DNA of 64,000 nucleotides from Crenothrix polyspora (GCA_945877505.1 CAMDWT010000002.1:1-64000); one strand, 5' to 3'; positions 45,677-54,410 are shown, counted from the stretch's first letter. Numbers and translations: made by a program. The notes: generated by a model from the sequence alone, not told the origin.

Positions 45677-47317
45677 ATGTCTGCTGTTGTAGATGAACAT
45701 GATCATCATGCTGATGATCATCACGATCACGGCCCTGAAAAAGGGTTGTTAAGATGGATTACTACTACAAATCACAAAGATATTGGCACATTGTATTTAT
45801 TGTTTGCCTTAGTGATGTTTTTTGTTGGTGGATCAATGGCAATGGTTATTCGTGCAGAGTTATTTGAACCGGGTTTACAATTTGTAGATCCAGCGTTTTT
45901 TAACTCAATGACGACTATGCATGCTTTGGTTATGGTGTTTGGAGCGGTTATGCCGGCTTTCGTAGGTTTGGCTAACTGGCAAATACCTTTAATGATAGGC
46001 GCTGCTGATATGGCGTTGCCGCGCATGAATAACATGAGTTTTTGGATGTTGGTTGCGGGTGTATTATTGCTAGCAAGTACACTATTTATGGAAGGTGGCG
46101 CCCCAAATGGGGGTTGGACATTATATCCGCCCTTAGTGCTGCAACCGATTACCGTTGGAAAAGCATTGCCATTCGCGGTCTTTTCGGTACATTTGTTAGG
46201 TATTTCTTCCATAATGGGTGCGATTAATATTATTGCTACTATATTTAACATGCGTGCTCCAGCCATGAAAATGATGGATATGCCCTTGTTTGTTTGGACT
46301 TGGTTGATTACTGCCTTTTTGTTGATTGCTGTTATGCCTGTATTTGCGGGCGCAGTTACTATGTTGTTAACTGATAAGTTTTTCCACACTAGCTTCTTTA
46401 ATGCTGCGGGTGGTGGAGATCCAGTGCTGTACCAACATATATTCTGGTTCTTTGGACACCCAGAAGTTTATATTATGATTTTGCCAACTTTTGGTGTTGC
46501 TTCTACTATTATTCCAGTATTTGCACGTAAACCTTTGTTTGGTTATGCTTCTATGGTTTGGGCGACTGCTTCCATTGCATTTTTGTCTTTTATCGTTTGG
46601 GCTCACCATATGTTCACAGTCGGTATGCCAGTCGCCGGTGAGTTATACTTTATGTACGCCACCATGATTATTGCAGTTCCGACGGGTGTTAAAGTCTTTA
46701 ACTGGACAGCCACCATGTGGAAAGGTGCGATGACTTTTGAAACCCCTATGTTGTTTTCAATTGCCTTTGTTGTCCTGTTCACTATGGGTGGCTTTACTGG
46801 TTTGATGATGGCTATTGCGCCTGCAGACTTCCAGTATCATGATACTTATTTTATCGTTGCTCATTTTCATTACACCTTAGTGCCGGCTTCAATTTTCATT
46901 CTAATGGCTGCTGGTTATTTTTGGTTGCCTAAATGGACTGGACACATGTACAACGAGAAAGTAGGGCAATTACATTTTTGGTTGTCAGCTATCTCCGTTA
47001 ATATATTGTTTTTTCCACAGCACTTTTTAGGATTGGCAGGAATGCCACGTAGAATTCCCGATTACGCTGTGCAATTTGCAGATTGGAATATGATTTCCAG
47101 TATTGGTGGTTTTATATTTGGCGCCAGCCAGTTACTTTTTCTTTATATCGTTATTGATACGATTAGAGGCGGTACGGGTGAAAAGGTCTCTGATGAGGTT
47201 TGGGAAGATGCGAGCAAGCATGGATTGGAATGGACATTGCCATCCCCCGTTCCTTATCATACTTGGACAATACCACCGACAAGTGTGCCAACTGAACATG
47301 TTTTAGATTCACATTAA
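45677..47317 (+). CDS. ctaD: Cytochrome c oxidase subunit I (aa3 type)
   Basis: 546 aa. Twelve membrane helices with heme a/a3 and CuB ligands: TTMHALVMVF, WFFGHPEVYIMILPTFG (CuB His and cross-linked Tyr), WAHHMFTVGM, HDTYFIVAHFHYTL. The K- and D-channel residues are in place (NxxxxxN type D-channel: NWQIPLMIGAADMALPRMNN). An unusual His/Asp-rich N terminus (DEHDHHADDHHDHGP) precedes the first helix and could bind metal. AGGTATAACG precedes ATG. Confidence 0.96.
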   Translation: MSAVVDEHDHHADDHHDHGPEKGLLRWITTTNHKDIGTLYLLFALVMFFVGGSMAMVIRAELFEPGLQFVDPAFFNSMTTMHALVMVFGAVMPAFVGLANWQIPLMIGAADMALPRMNNMSFWMLVAGVLLLASTLFMEGGAPNGGWTLYPPLVLQPITVGKALPFAVFSVHLLGISSIMGAINIIATIFNMRAPAMKMMDMPLFVWTWLITAFLLIAVMPVFAGAVTMLLTDKFFHTSFFNAAGGGDPVLYQHIFWFFGHPEVYIMILPTFGVASTIIPVFARKPLFGYASMVWATASIAFLSFIVWAHHMFTVGMPVAGELYFMYATMIIAVPTGVKVFNWTATMWKGAMTFETPMLFSIAFVVLFTMGGFTGLMMAIAPADFQYHDTYFIVAHFHYTLVPASIFILMAAGYFWLPKWTGHMYNEKVGQLHFWLSAISVNILFFPQHFLGLAGMPRRIPDYAVQFADWNMISSIGGFIFGASQLLFLYIVIDTIRGGTGEKVSDEVWEDASKHGLEWTLPSPVPYHTWTIPPTSVPTEHVLDSH

Positions 47318-47325
47318 AGGTAAAA

Positions 47326-47357
47326 GATACATTGTGGGTTTTTACCTGCAATGTATC
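47326..47357 (+). promoter_or_regulatory. Hairpin between ctaD and the 32-aa ORF
   Basis: GATACATTG (47326-47334) pairs with CAATGTATC (47349-47357), perfect 9 bp, with GGT/ACC inner pairs. No T tract follows, so likely an RNA stability or translation control element. It ends 9 nt before the small ORF's ATG and so may mask its ribosome site. Confidence 0.5.
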
Positions 47358-47366
47358 GCTTAAATT

Positions 47367-47465
47367 ATGACAATAAAAAATAAAAATATTTTAACGGCCG
47401 TTGTTTTAGTGGCGATTACAGTCATTGTTTATATGTTTGCTGTCGCTCAAGCTGTTGCTCAATGA
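47367..47465 (+). CDS. 32-aa single-TM protein, probable cytochrome oxidase small assembly protein
   Basis: Too short for the ORF track. ATG at 47367 reads MTIKNKNILTAVVLVAITV then IVYMFAVAQAVAQ, stop TGA 47463-47465. A basic N terminus followed by one 20-residue membrane helix. The ATG of ctaG (47462) overlaps its stop (ATGA), so translation is probably coupled. Position and size match the tiny cytochrome oxidase assembly peptides found between ctaD and ctaG in other proteobacteria. A clear SD is not visible. Coding status is inferred from overlap and topology. Confidence 0.6.
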   Translation: MTIKNKNILTAVVLVAITVIVYMFAVAQAVAQ

Positions 47466-48013
47466 CTGGAAATGCAGCAAAGAAAAATCTTAGATTAGCC
47501 AGGACATTGTTCTTGGTTGCAGTAGCTATGTTTGGTTTTGGATATGCATTAGTTCCTATTTACGATGTTTTATGTGAATGGAAATGGATAGAGAGAGATC
47601 GTCCTGACGACATTAAAAAAGTCCCAGAAACAGCTTACAAAGTAGATGTGAGTAGGGGTATTACCATAGAGTTTATGACCACTTTAAATGGGTCGACTCC
47701 GATGGAATTCAAAGCAGAAAAGAAACAATTAAAGGTTCATCCGGGTGAATATTATACGGTGAACTTTTATGCAGAAAATAAAACTGACAAGGACATGCTC
47801 GCGAGGGCAATAGCTAGTTTTTCACCTGCCGTTATTAGTAGCTATTTTGAAAAGGTGGAGTGTTTTTGTTTTTCTGAACAAACATTTAAGCCTAGAGAAA
47901 AGAAAATCATGCCGATGCGTTTTGTAATAAATCCAGAGATACCTGAACAATACAAAACTATTACGCTGTCATACACATTTTTCGATAATACTGAAAATTT
48001 AGTAAAAAAATAA
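47462..48013 (+). CDS. ctaG: Cytochrome c oxidase assembly protein CtaG/Cox11 (copper delivery)
   Basis: 183 aa. One N-terminal membrane helix (about 13-33), then the periplasmic Cox11 domain: FVPIYDVLCEW-type start (ALVPIYDVLCEW), AENKTDKDMLARAIASFSP and the copper site KVECFCFSEQTFKP. It inserts CuB into subunit I. Its start overlaps the 32-aa ORF stop. Confidence 0.94.
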   Translation: MTGNAAKKNLRLARTLFLVAVAMFGFGYALVPIYDVLCEWKWIERDRPDDIKKVPETAYKVDVSRGITIEFMTTLNGSTPMEFKAEKKQLKVHPGEYYTVNFYAENKTDKDMLARAIASFSPAVISSYFEKVECFCFSEQTFKPREKKIMPMRFVINPEIPEQYKTITLSYTFFDNTENLVKK

Positions 48014-48025
48014 AAGGGGAAGGAT

Positions 48026-48877
48026 ATGTCTACAAATACCGCTTATTACATTCCGCATAAAGCGACTTGGCCAGTTATTGGTACAGCTGGTTTGATGACG
48101 ATGCTGGCTGGATTTGCAAATTATTTAAACGGCTCATCAATTGGTCCTGCCTTAATGGTAATTGGACTGCTTATTTTTGTTGTCATGTTAGTGGGTTGGT
48201 TTACTTTGCAGGCAAAGGAAAGCGAATCGGGTATGTATAACCATGAAGTTGGCATTTCATACCGTCATGGAATGATGTGGTTTATATTCTCGGAAATTGT
48301 TTTTTTTGCAGTATTTTTCGGTACCCTCTGGTACACACGTAATCTTTCAGTGCCATGGTTAGGTGAGGGGGCAACTAAAGAGTTGTTATGGCCTTCATTT
48401 GATGCAACTTGGCCAACAAATGGTCCTGGTAAAGTGGGCGGTGATTTTGAATCTATGGGTGCGTGGGGATTGCCATTCCTGAACACTTTAATTCTTTTAA
48501 CAAGCGGTGTTACCTGTACTTGGGCACATCATGGTCTACTTGCAAAAAATAGAGATCAATTGATTAAAGGATTAATAGCGACGGTTGCCTTGGGATTTTT
48601 GTTCGTTACTTTTCAAGCAATTGAATATCATGAAGCCTACACAGACATGGGTTTAACCTTAGGTTCTGGCGTTTATGGATCTACGTTTTTTATGTTAACA
48701 GGCTTTCATGGCTTTCATGTGTGTGTTGGTGCCATTATTCTGAGTGTTGTCTTATTTCGTAGTACACAAGGACATTTTAAGCCAGAAAATCATTTTGCTT
48801 TTGAAGCCGCTGCTTGGTATTGGCATTTTGTTGACGTTGTATGGTTAGGTTTGTTCGTATTCGTTTATTTAATGTAG
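48026..48877 (+). CDS. ctaE: Cytochrome c oxidase subunit III
   Basis: 283 aa. Seven-helix Cox3: MMWFIFSEIVFFAVFFGTLWY, TCTWAHHGLL, FQAIEYHEAYTD, STFFMLTGFHGFHVCVG and EAAAWYWHFVDVVWLGLFVFVYLM. AAAAGGGGAAGG is a strong SD. Last gene of the oxidase block before the terminator. Confidence 0.95.
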   Translation: MSTNTAYYIPHKATWPVIGTAGLMTMLAGFANYLNGSSIGPALMVIGLLIFVVMLVGWFTLQAKESESGMYNHEVGISYRHGMMWFIFSEIVFFAVFFGTLWYTRNLSVPWLGEGATKELLWPSFDATWPTNGPGKVGGDFESMGAWGLPFLNTLILLTSGVTCTWAHHGLLAKNRDQLIKGLIATVALGFLFVTFQAIEYHEAYTDMGLTLGSGVYGSTFFMLTGFHGFHVCVGAIILSVVLFRSTQGHFKPENHFAFEAAAWYWHFVDVVWLGLFVFVYLM

Positions 48878-48892
48878 TGTGAATTTGCACTA

Positions 48893-48930
48893 AAAAAGCG
48901 CTACCTCATAATAGGTGGCGCTTTTTTTTT
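48893..48930 (+). terminator. Terminator after ctaE
   Basis: AAAAGCGCTACCT ... AGGTGGCGCTTTT with one G-T pair, then a long T run (TTTTTTTTT). Strong. Confidence 0.92.
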
Positions 48931-48956
48931 GTCATCATGTTTTGTAAGGTAGATGT

Positions 48957-49217
48957 TTATTTATTTGAAGGCTCTTCTAGGGCTGGTTTTTGCATGTGCA
49001 TTGTTACACCTAAGCCATGAGGTTTAAATAGACCTGTTGCAAAGGCAATAAAAATAAAAATAAACAGCAACATTGAGAGTGTAATCCGAAAGGTAAGTGA
49101 TCTAACCGTCTTTAGTGATTGTTCTTCATTTTTACGGTTGACTAAGTGAAATAAGGCAGAGCCAAGGCTGATAATAATAAGGATAAAGGCAATAATAATG
49201 AGGCTTTTTATAATCAT
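48957..49217 (-). CDS. DUF2909 two-TM membrane protein
   Basis: 86 aa. Two hydrophobic segments (about 3-22 and 48-66) with a charged loop, matching the small DUF2909 proteins that sit beside oxidase genes in many gammaproteobacteria. It is on the opposite strand to the cta genes, between ctaE and surf1, the usual location. Probably an oxidase assembly-related membrane protein; role unproven. Confidence 0.75.
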   Translation of the reverse strand: MIIKSLIIIAFILIIISLGSALFHLVNRKNEEQSLKTVRSLTFRITLSMLLFIFIFIAFATGLFKPHGLGVTMHMQKPALEEPSNK

Positions 49218-49320
49218 GAGAGAGTGGTATTTTATGGAATGTTTATATATTTTCGTTTATTAATGCATCTCTGCCAATAGGTTAAATGAAAAGGATGTAT
49301 ATTAACAAGAGTACTATTCA

Positions 49321-50034
49321 ATGAGATTTAAAAAAGTACCCACTATTACCTATTTATGTTTGATGCCATTGTTGATTTCGTTAGGCTTTTGGCAATTAGG
49401 GCGCTCTGAAGAGAAAAAGATTATTCTTGAAAAGCAAAATCAAGCGTTTGCTTCTTCTGAAGTCCTACTGCTCTCAAGTTTGGGTGATTATGATATTAAG
49501 TTGATAAGATACATGAAAGCGCAGGTTGTTGGTTCATATGACAGCGCTCATCAATTTCTATTGGATAATCAGATTAAAGGGGGGAAAGTAGGTTATTTTG
49601 TATTGACACCTTTTATTTTTGAAAATAAATCACAGGCTATTTTAGTAAATAGAGGCTGGGTTCCTTTAAATCAAAATAGAGATATTCTCCCTGATATTAC
49701 CATTAAGAATCAGCAATCCGTGATTACTGGAAGGATTAATCAATTCCCAAGTGTTGGCATAAAATTAGCCGGTGTCGAAATTCCAACGGAAGGCTGGCCA
49801 TCCGTATTGCAGCTTATAGATACTCAAATTTTGACAAAAAAAATGGGATACAGCCTGTTACCTTTTCAGCTTGAGTTGGGCCAAAACCTACCAGAAGGGT
49901 TTAATCGAGATTGGCAAAAAACAACCGTCATGCTGCCAGAACAACACATAGCCTATGCGGTTCAATGGTTTTCGTTGGCATTGACCTTATCAATATTATT
50001 TATTTGGTACAGTAATAAAAAAAGTGATGAATAA
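49321..50034 (+). CDS. SURF1-family oxidase assembly protein
   Basis: 237 aa. Two terminal helices with a periplasmic domain: GFWQLGRSEEKK near the N terminus, NQIKGGKVGYFVLTPF, AILVNRGWVPLN, HIAYAVQWFSLALTL at the C terminus. Surf1 aids heme a insertion into subunit I. Its last codons overlap the next gene's start. Confidence 0.92.
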   Translation: MRFKKVPTITYLCLMPLLISLGFWQLGRSEEKKIILEKQNQAFASSEVLLLSSLGDYDIKLIRYMKAQVVGSYDSAHQFLLDNQIKGGKVGYFVLTPFIFENKSQAILVNRGWVPLNQNRDILPDITIKNQQSVITGRINQFPSVGIKLAGVEIPTEGWPSVLQLIDTQILTKKMGYSLLPFQLELGQNLPEGFNRDWQKTTVMLPEQHIAYAVQWFSLALTLSILFIWYSNKKSDE

Positions 50035-50764
50035 ACAACAAAAGAAAAACAGGCTAACAATACTGATTATTTTTGGATTAACTATTATTCCTTTTTTAAT
50101 CGCGTTAGTTCTAAAGGAGAATCCCAGTTTGGTTAAGGGGACCACCAATACGGGTCAATTGATAGTTCCTCCTTTAGCGACACAATATAGCGATTTTATT
50201 GGCTTTGACGCATTCTCTGTTAAAAATATTAGTGAACTACTGGGGCATTGGTTAATTGTTAATGTAATTCCGGGCAATAACTGTAATGAGATATGTCTTG
50301 ATGCATTACTTAAAACCAAGCAACTAAGGTTGATGTTAAATAAGGAGTTGCCACGAACACGCCGTATCGCCATGATTTTTAAAGAGCCTCTTGAAGTTGA
50401 TGCAAATGAATGGTGGCTAAAAGATACGCTTTTGTGGCGTCTACGTCGCACTGATAATAAGGAAGATAAGACGCTTTTATTGAGTTTTCTTCGGGAAGAC
50501 CAGAAATTAGATGATAAGTTAATTGATAAGTTAATCGGTGAGGATAATCGCGAATTTTCTCTTAATTCAGATCTTATTAGAGTTAAACCTAGTTTAGAAT
50601 TGAATAAGAAAATTGTCGCTATTCGGAAAGGAAATATACCAGATGGAATGTTATTTTTGATTGATCCATTGGGTAATATAATGATGCAATATGAGGCAGG
50701 CTTTAATACTTATAAAGTGAAAGAAGATCTTATGCATTTACTTAAAATTTCACAAATTGGTTAG
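50027..50764 (+). CDS. Sco-like/thioredoxin-fold membrane-anchored protein
   Basis: 245 aa from the ATG at 50027, overlapping the surf1 stop. One N-terminal membrane helix (about 10-28), then a soluble domain with GHWLIVNVIPGNNCNEICLDAL: a CxxxC in the same place as the Sco1 copper site (CPDxC), and a C-terminal DGMLFLIDPLGNIMMQYEAG that resembles the end of thioredoxin-like folds. Genes of this kind lie between surf1 and ctaA in Pseudomonas and others. A metallochaperone role is inferred. Confidence 0.6.
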   Translation: MNKQQKKNRLTILIIFGLTIIPFLIALVLKENPSLVKGTTNTGQLIVPPLATQYSDFIGFDAFSVKNISELLGHWLIVNVIPGNNCNEICLDALLKTKQLRLMLNKELPRTRRIAMIFKEPLEVDANEWWLKDTLLWRLRRTDNKEDKTLLLSFLREDQKLDDKLIDKLIGEDNREFSLNSDLIRVKPSLELNKKIVAIRKGNIPDGMLFLIDPLGNIMMQYEAGFNTYKVKEDLMHLLKISQIG

Positions 50765-50775
50765 TGGGAAATAAC

Positions 50776-52725
50776 ATGTTTAGAAAATTAACGTTATTTA
50801 GCTTTTTTTTAACGCTAATAATTATTGTATTAAGTTCTTGGTTTAGAACCTTGGTGGTTGATCAAACCTTAATTAGTGCAGGATTTATTGGTTTAGTAAA
50901 AGACACTATCTATGATTATTTACTGGTAACGTTAGCCTTATCAATATCGGTGGTGAGCGTACTTTCTTGGTGGCAAAAGTCAGGTAAAGTCCCAGCATTA
51001 ATGACAACATTGCTTTTAGTTCTTTTGCTTGTCTTGCAAGCAACATTACTCGTTGTTACCAAAACGATAGCTGAAATGCCTCTTGTTATTGTGACTCATA
51101 TTGTTTTGGGGCTGTCTACGTTTTGGTTGCTTTATTGGCTGTATTTAAGAGCTAATCCGTCTATAACGGGCTTAGTCAGTGCAAAAGAACCTGTTCGAAC
51201 GGGTTTTGTAAATATGGCCCGATTGGCAATGTTTTTGTTAGGGTTACAAATTCTTTTGGGTGCTTGGGTTGGCGCTAATCATGCGGGTTTAGCGTGTAGC
51301 GGATTTCCCCAGTGTAATGGTCAATGGCTCCCTAGCGCTGATTACGAAAATGCGCTCAATTTAGTGAATGGAATAGTCTCTGGTTATACTGGCGTTATCT
51401 CTTTTGATGCTCAAGTAGCCGCTAACTGGTTGCATAGAATTGGCGCCTTATTAAGTTTTCTGTTGCTAAGTGCTGTAATGTTTAGTGCAACCAGTCTTTA
51501 TTCTTCAAAACCAGTTAAAAAGGCTGGTTTATGGCTGGGTGGGTTACTGTTTTTACAAATTGGCTTGGCAATTATTGCTATTAATTTACAGATGCCTTTC
51601 TGGGCAGTCCCCGTTCATCAACTTTTAGCAGCCTTGCTAATGTTGCCGTTGATTGCGATCAGTTTTTATAGTCGCTTTGCTTTTGAACAAACCAAGACCT
51701 CCGGCGAAATAAGGGTTACACCTGAGAAAAAGATTCCAGAGGCAAGCGGAGCATCGGTTCCTGTAGAAACGACATTTGATGATATTTATGTTGAGCTTCC
51801 GGCTGAGTCTTTATATTTACGGCTTAAGTCACAGCTAAAACGCACTCGGTCAGGTTTAAGCGTTATTCTTGCTAGCTTGCCATTGGGGCAAAAAGGCATA
51901 AATGATGATTTACTGGAGGACATTGAGGCTGGATTGTTAATGGCTGATGTGGGCATTGATGCCACTACGGAAATTATCAATCGCTTAACAAAAAGCCTTG
52001 AACGACATCAGTTAAAAGATGGCTTGGCTGTATCAATAGCGTTAAAGCAGGAATTGTTAAATATCCTCAAGCCTTGTAGCCTACCTTTACAGATACCAAA
52101 GCAAGATACTCCGTTTGTTATTTTGGTTGTGGGTGTGAATGGCGCAGGTAAAACAACAACAATCGGTAAATTAGCCAAACGTTTGCAGGCTCAAGGCCAT
52201 AGTGTAATGTTAGCCGCTGGAGATACTTTTAGAGCGGCAGCTGTTGAGCAGTTGCAAGTTTGGGGCGAGCGTAATGGCATTCATGTGGTTGCTCAGCATA
52301 CAGGAGCAGATTCTGCTTCAGTTATTTATGATGGATTACAATCAGCAAAGGCTAAGGGTATTGATGTTCTCATTGCAGATACAGCAGGGAGACTGCACAC
52401 GAAATCAAATTTAATGGATGAATTGAAGAAAGTAAAAAGGATTATGGGCAAATTAGATGAACAAGCCCCGCATGAAGTATTATTGGTTTTAGATGCTGGA
52501 ACTGGACAAAATGCGCTTTCACAGGCAAAGTTATTCAATGAGACTGTGGCTTTATCAGGATTGGTGTTAACTAAATTGGATGGTACGGCAAAAGGGGGCG
52601 TTATTTTTGCACTAGCTAAACACACAGGGATTCCTATTCGTTATATAGGGATAGGTGAAGGCATCGATGATTTACAGGATTTTGATGCGGAATTGTTTGT
52701 TGATGCCTTGTTCGTCAAAGATTAA
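50776..52725 (+). CDS. ftsY: CtaA/COX15-like membrane domain fused to signal recognition particle receptor FtsY
   Basis: 649 aa from the ATG at 50776 (the track starts at a GTG 4 codons earlier). Residues 1-305 are an eight-helix-type CtaA-like domain: LGAWVGANHAGLACSGFPQCNGQW, WLHRIGALLSF and VPVHQLLAALL carry the C-half heme-ligand histidines. The N half keeps one His (THIVLGLSTFW) but shows FRTLVVDQTLISAG and DTIYDYLL where CtaA has the RLxxAGLGCPDWP and ExxHR motifs, so synthase activity is doubtful. A 30-residue linker leads to a complete FtsY NG domain (about 335-649): GVNGAGKTTTIGKLA, AAGDTFRAAAVEQLQ, DTAGRL, TKLDGTAKGG. It replaces the usual acidic A domain. ftsE-ftsX-rpoH follow and ctaB is absent. 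Confidence 0.85.
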   Translation: MFRKLTLFSFFLTLIIIVLSSWFRTLVVDQTLISAGFIGLVKDTIYDYLLVTLALSISVVSVLSWWQKSGKVPALMTTLLLVLLLVLQATLLVVTKTIAEMPLVIVTHIVLGLSTFWLLYWLYLRANPSITGLVSAKEPVRTGFVNMARLAMFLLGLQILLGAWVGANHAGLACSGFPQCNGQWLPSADYENALNLVNGIVSGYTGVISFDAQVAANWLHRIGALLSFLLLSAVMFSATSLYSSKPVKKAGLWLGGLLFLQIGLAIIAINLQMPFWAVPVHQLLAALLMLPLIAISFYSRFAFEQTKTSGEIRVTPEKKIPEASGASVPVETTFDDIYVELPAESLYLRLKSQLKRTRSGLSVILASLPLGQKGINDDLLEDIEAGLLMADVGIDATTEIINRLTKSLERHQLKDGLAVSIALKQELLNILKPCSLPLQIPKQDTPFVILVVGVNGAGKTTTIGKLAKRLQAQGHSVMLAAGDTFRAAAVEQLQVWGERNGIHVVAQHTGADSASVIYDGLQSAKAKGIDVLIADTAGRLHTKSNLMDELKKVKRIMGKLDEQAPHEVLLVLDAGTGQNALSQAKLFNETVALSGLVLTKLDGTAKGGVIFALAKHTGIPIRYIGIGEGIDDLQDFDAELFVDALFVKD

Positions 52726-52730
52726 ATATC

Positions 52731-53387
52731 ATGATAAATTTCGTTAATGTAAGCAAGCGCTATCCTGAAACAGGGGATGTATTGCGTAATGTTAGTTTTC
52801 ATTTGCGGCGGGGTGAAATAGCTTTTCTTACAGGGCATTCAGGTGCGGGTAAAAGCACCTTATTGAGATTGATTGCGGCCATGGAGAAATGTGGCCGCGG
52901 ACAGATCTTAGTAGATGGGCAGGATCTTGGTCAGGCTAAAGAAAGTCAACTTCCCTTTATAAGAAGAAAAATGGGGTTTATCTACCAAGATTATAAGTTA
53001 CTTCAAGATAGAACCGTTTTCGATAATGTTGCTTTGCCTTTAATAATAGCTGGCTTTGGGCATCATGAGATTACTCGTCGAGTAAGGGCTGCATTAGATA
53101 AAGTAGGTTTGGCCGGTAAAGAAAAAAAATATCCTTTTGCATTATCCGGTGGTGAGCAGCAAAGGGTAGGTATAGCAAGAGCGGTTGTTAATAAGCCGCC
53201 TATTATTATTGCTGATGAGCCTACTGGAAATCTTGATCCTGATTTGTCTGCAGAAATTATGTTTTTATTTGGGCAGTTTCAACAGGTTGGTGTCACCGTT
53301 TTGATTGCTTCTCATGATATTTCGTTAATTACACAATTAAATCATCGTGTATTAAAGTTGGATCATGGGCAATTGATATCGAGTTGA
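52731..53387 (+). CDS. ftsE: Cell-division ABC ATPase FtsE
   Basis: 218 aa. Walker A GHSGAGKST (near 37), signature LSGGEQQRVGIARA (near 137), Walker B PIIIADEPTGN, H-loop SHD. With FtsX it activates periplasmic amidases at the septum through EnvC. Starts 5 nt after the FtsY stop, in the canonical ftsY-ftsE-ftsX order. Confidence 0.95.
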   Translation: MINFVNVSKRYPETGDVLRNVSFHLRRGEIAFLTGHSGAGKSTLLRLIAAMEKCGRGQILVDGQDLGQAKESQLPFIRRKMGFIYQDYKLLQDRTVFDNVALPLIIAGFGHHEITRRVRAALDKVGLAGKEKKYPFALSGGEQQRVGIARAVVNKPPIIIADEPTGNLDPDLSAEIMFLFGQFQQVGVTVLIASHDISLITQLNHRVLKLDHGQLISS

Positions 53388-53390
53388 ACT

Positions 53391-54410
53391 ATGAAGTATA
53401 TTAATAAAAATCGTATTAAGAAAGACCCACCTATTAAGTCAGTAAAACAAGAGGTACGCCAAACTAAAACAGCGGGTGGAAATTTTGTCGATAAACTAAT
53501 AGCTTATCGAGATCATCAAGTTCACGTTTTGTTTTCGAGTCTTAGTCGGCTGATTGCTTCTCCCTTTACGACAGTAATGACTATTACTGTATTAGCTATC
53601 GCTATATCACTTGCGAGTGGTTTTTATATTTTAGTCGTCAATTTGCAACAATTAACAGGCAATCTGGAAACTAGCAATCAAATTTCAATTTTTTTAAGAG
53701 ATGATGTTTCTGATGCTCATGCGAAAAAATTAGTCGACACTTTTAAAGCCAATGTTAATGTTCAGGAGGTTAAATTAATAACACGAGAGCAAGCATTAAC
53801 TGAGTTTAAAAACTATAGTGGTTTTGGTGCTGCAATTAGTGTTTTGGAAACAAACCCTTTACCCATTGTCATTCAAGTATTGCCGAAGAATACCTTGGAT
53901 GATAAGCAGGAACTGGGTAAGCTAATGGAAAGTTTTCAGCAGTCTCCAGAGGTTGATTTTGCTCAGATGGATTTGCAGTGGGTTGAACGTTTACAGTCTA
54001 TTGTGGAGTTAGCTCGCTTGTTTGCAAATTTATTAAATATGCTATTAGGGGCCGCTGTGTTGTTTATTATTGGCAATACGATACGCTTAGAGTTACATAC
54101 TCGAAGGGAAGAAGTGGTTATTGCAAAATTGGTAGGTGCAACGAATTCATTTATACAGCGACCCTTTTTATACAGTGGTTTTTGGATAGGCTTTATTTCA
54201 GGTGTGTCGGCATGGTTTATAGTTGCTATAGGCATGTTGATCCTCAAACATCCAGTAGAAAAACTTTCTGGACTTTATGAAAGTGATTTTCAGTTAGTTT
54301 TTTTAAGTTTCGGCGAGACATTTATACTTATTTGTCTTTCATCGGCGCTCGGGGTTTTGGGTTCTTGGGCGGTACTTGTTTGTCAACTCCGCCACACAAG
54401 ATTAGAATAA
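53391..54410 (+). CDS. ftsX: Cell-division ABC permease FtsX
   Basis: 339 aa. A polar N-terminal region of about 60 residues, TM1 (TTVMTITVLAIAISLASGFYILV), a periplasmic domain with VKLITREQALTEFKNYSGFG and NPLPIVIQVLP, then three helices in the FtsX permease domain (LLNMLLGAAVLFIIGNTIRLELHTRREEV). Positioned 3 nt after ftsE. Confidence 0.94.
   Translation: MKYINKNRIKKDPPIKSVKQEVRQTKTAGGNFVDKLIAYRDHQVHVLFSSLSRLIASPFTTVMTITVLAIAISLASGFYILVVNLQQLTGNLETSNQISIFLRDDVSDAHAKKLVDTFKANVNVQEVKLITREQALTEFKNYSGFGAAISVLETNPLPIVIQVLPKNTLDDKQELGKLMESFQQSPEVDFAQMDLQWVERLQSIVELARLFANLLNMLLGAAVLFIIGNTIRLELHTRREEVVIAKLVGATNSFIQRPFLYSGFWIGFISGVSAWFIVAIGMLILKHPVEKLSGLYESDFQLVFLSFGETFILICLSSALGVLGSWAVLVCQLRHTRLE

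Noticed and set aside
45772-46389. 205-aa antisense ORF inside ctaD
   Set aside because: Shadow of a strongly conserved oxidase gene; its composition follows the codons of the sense frame.
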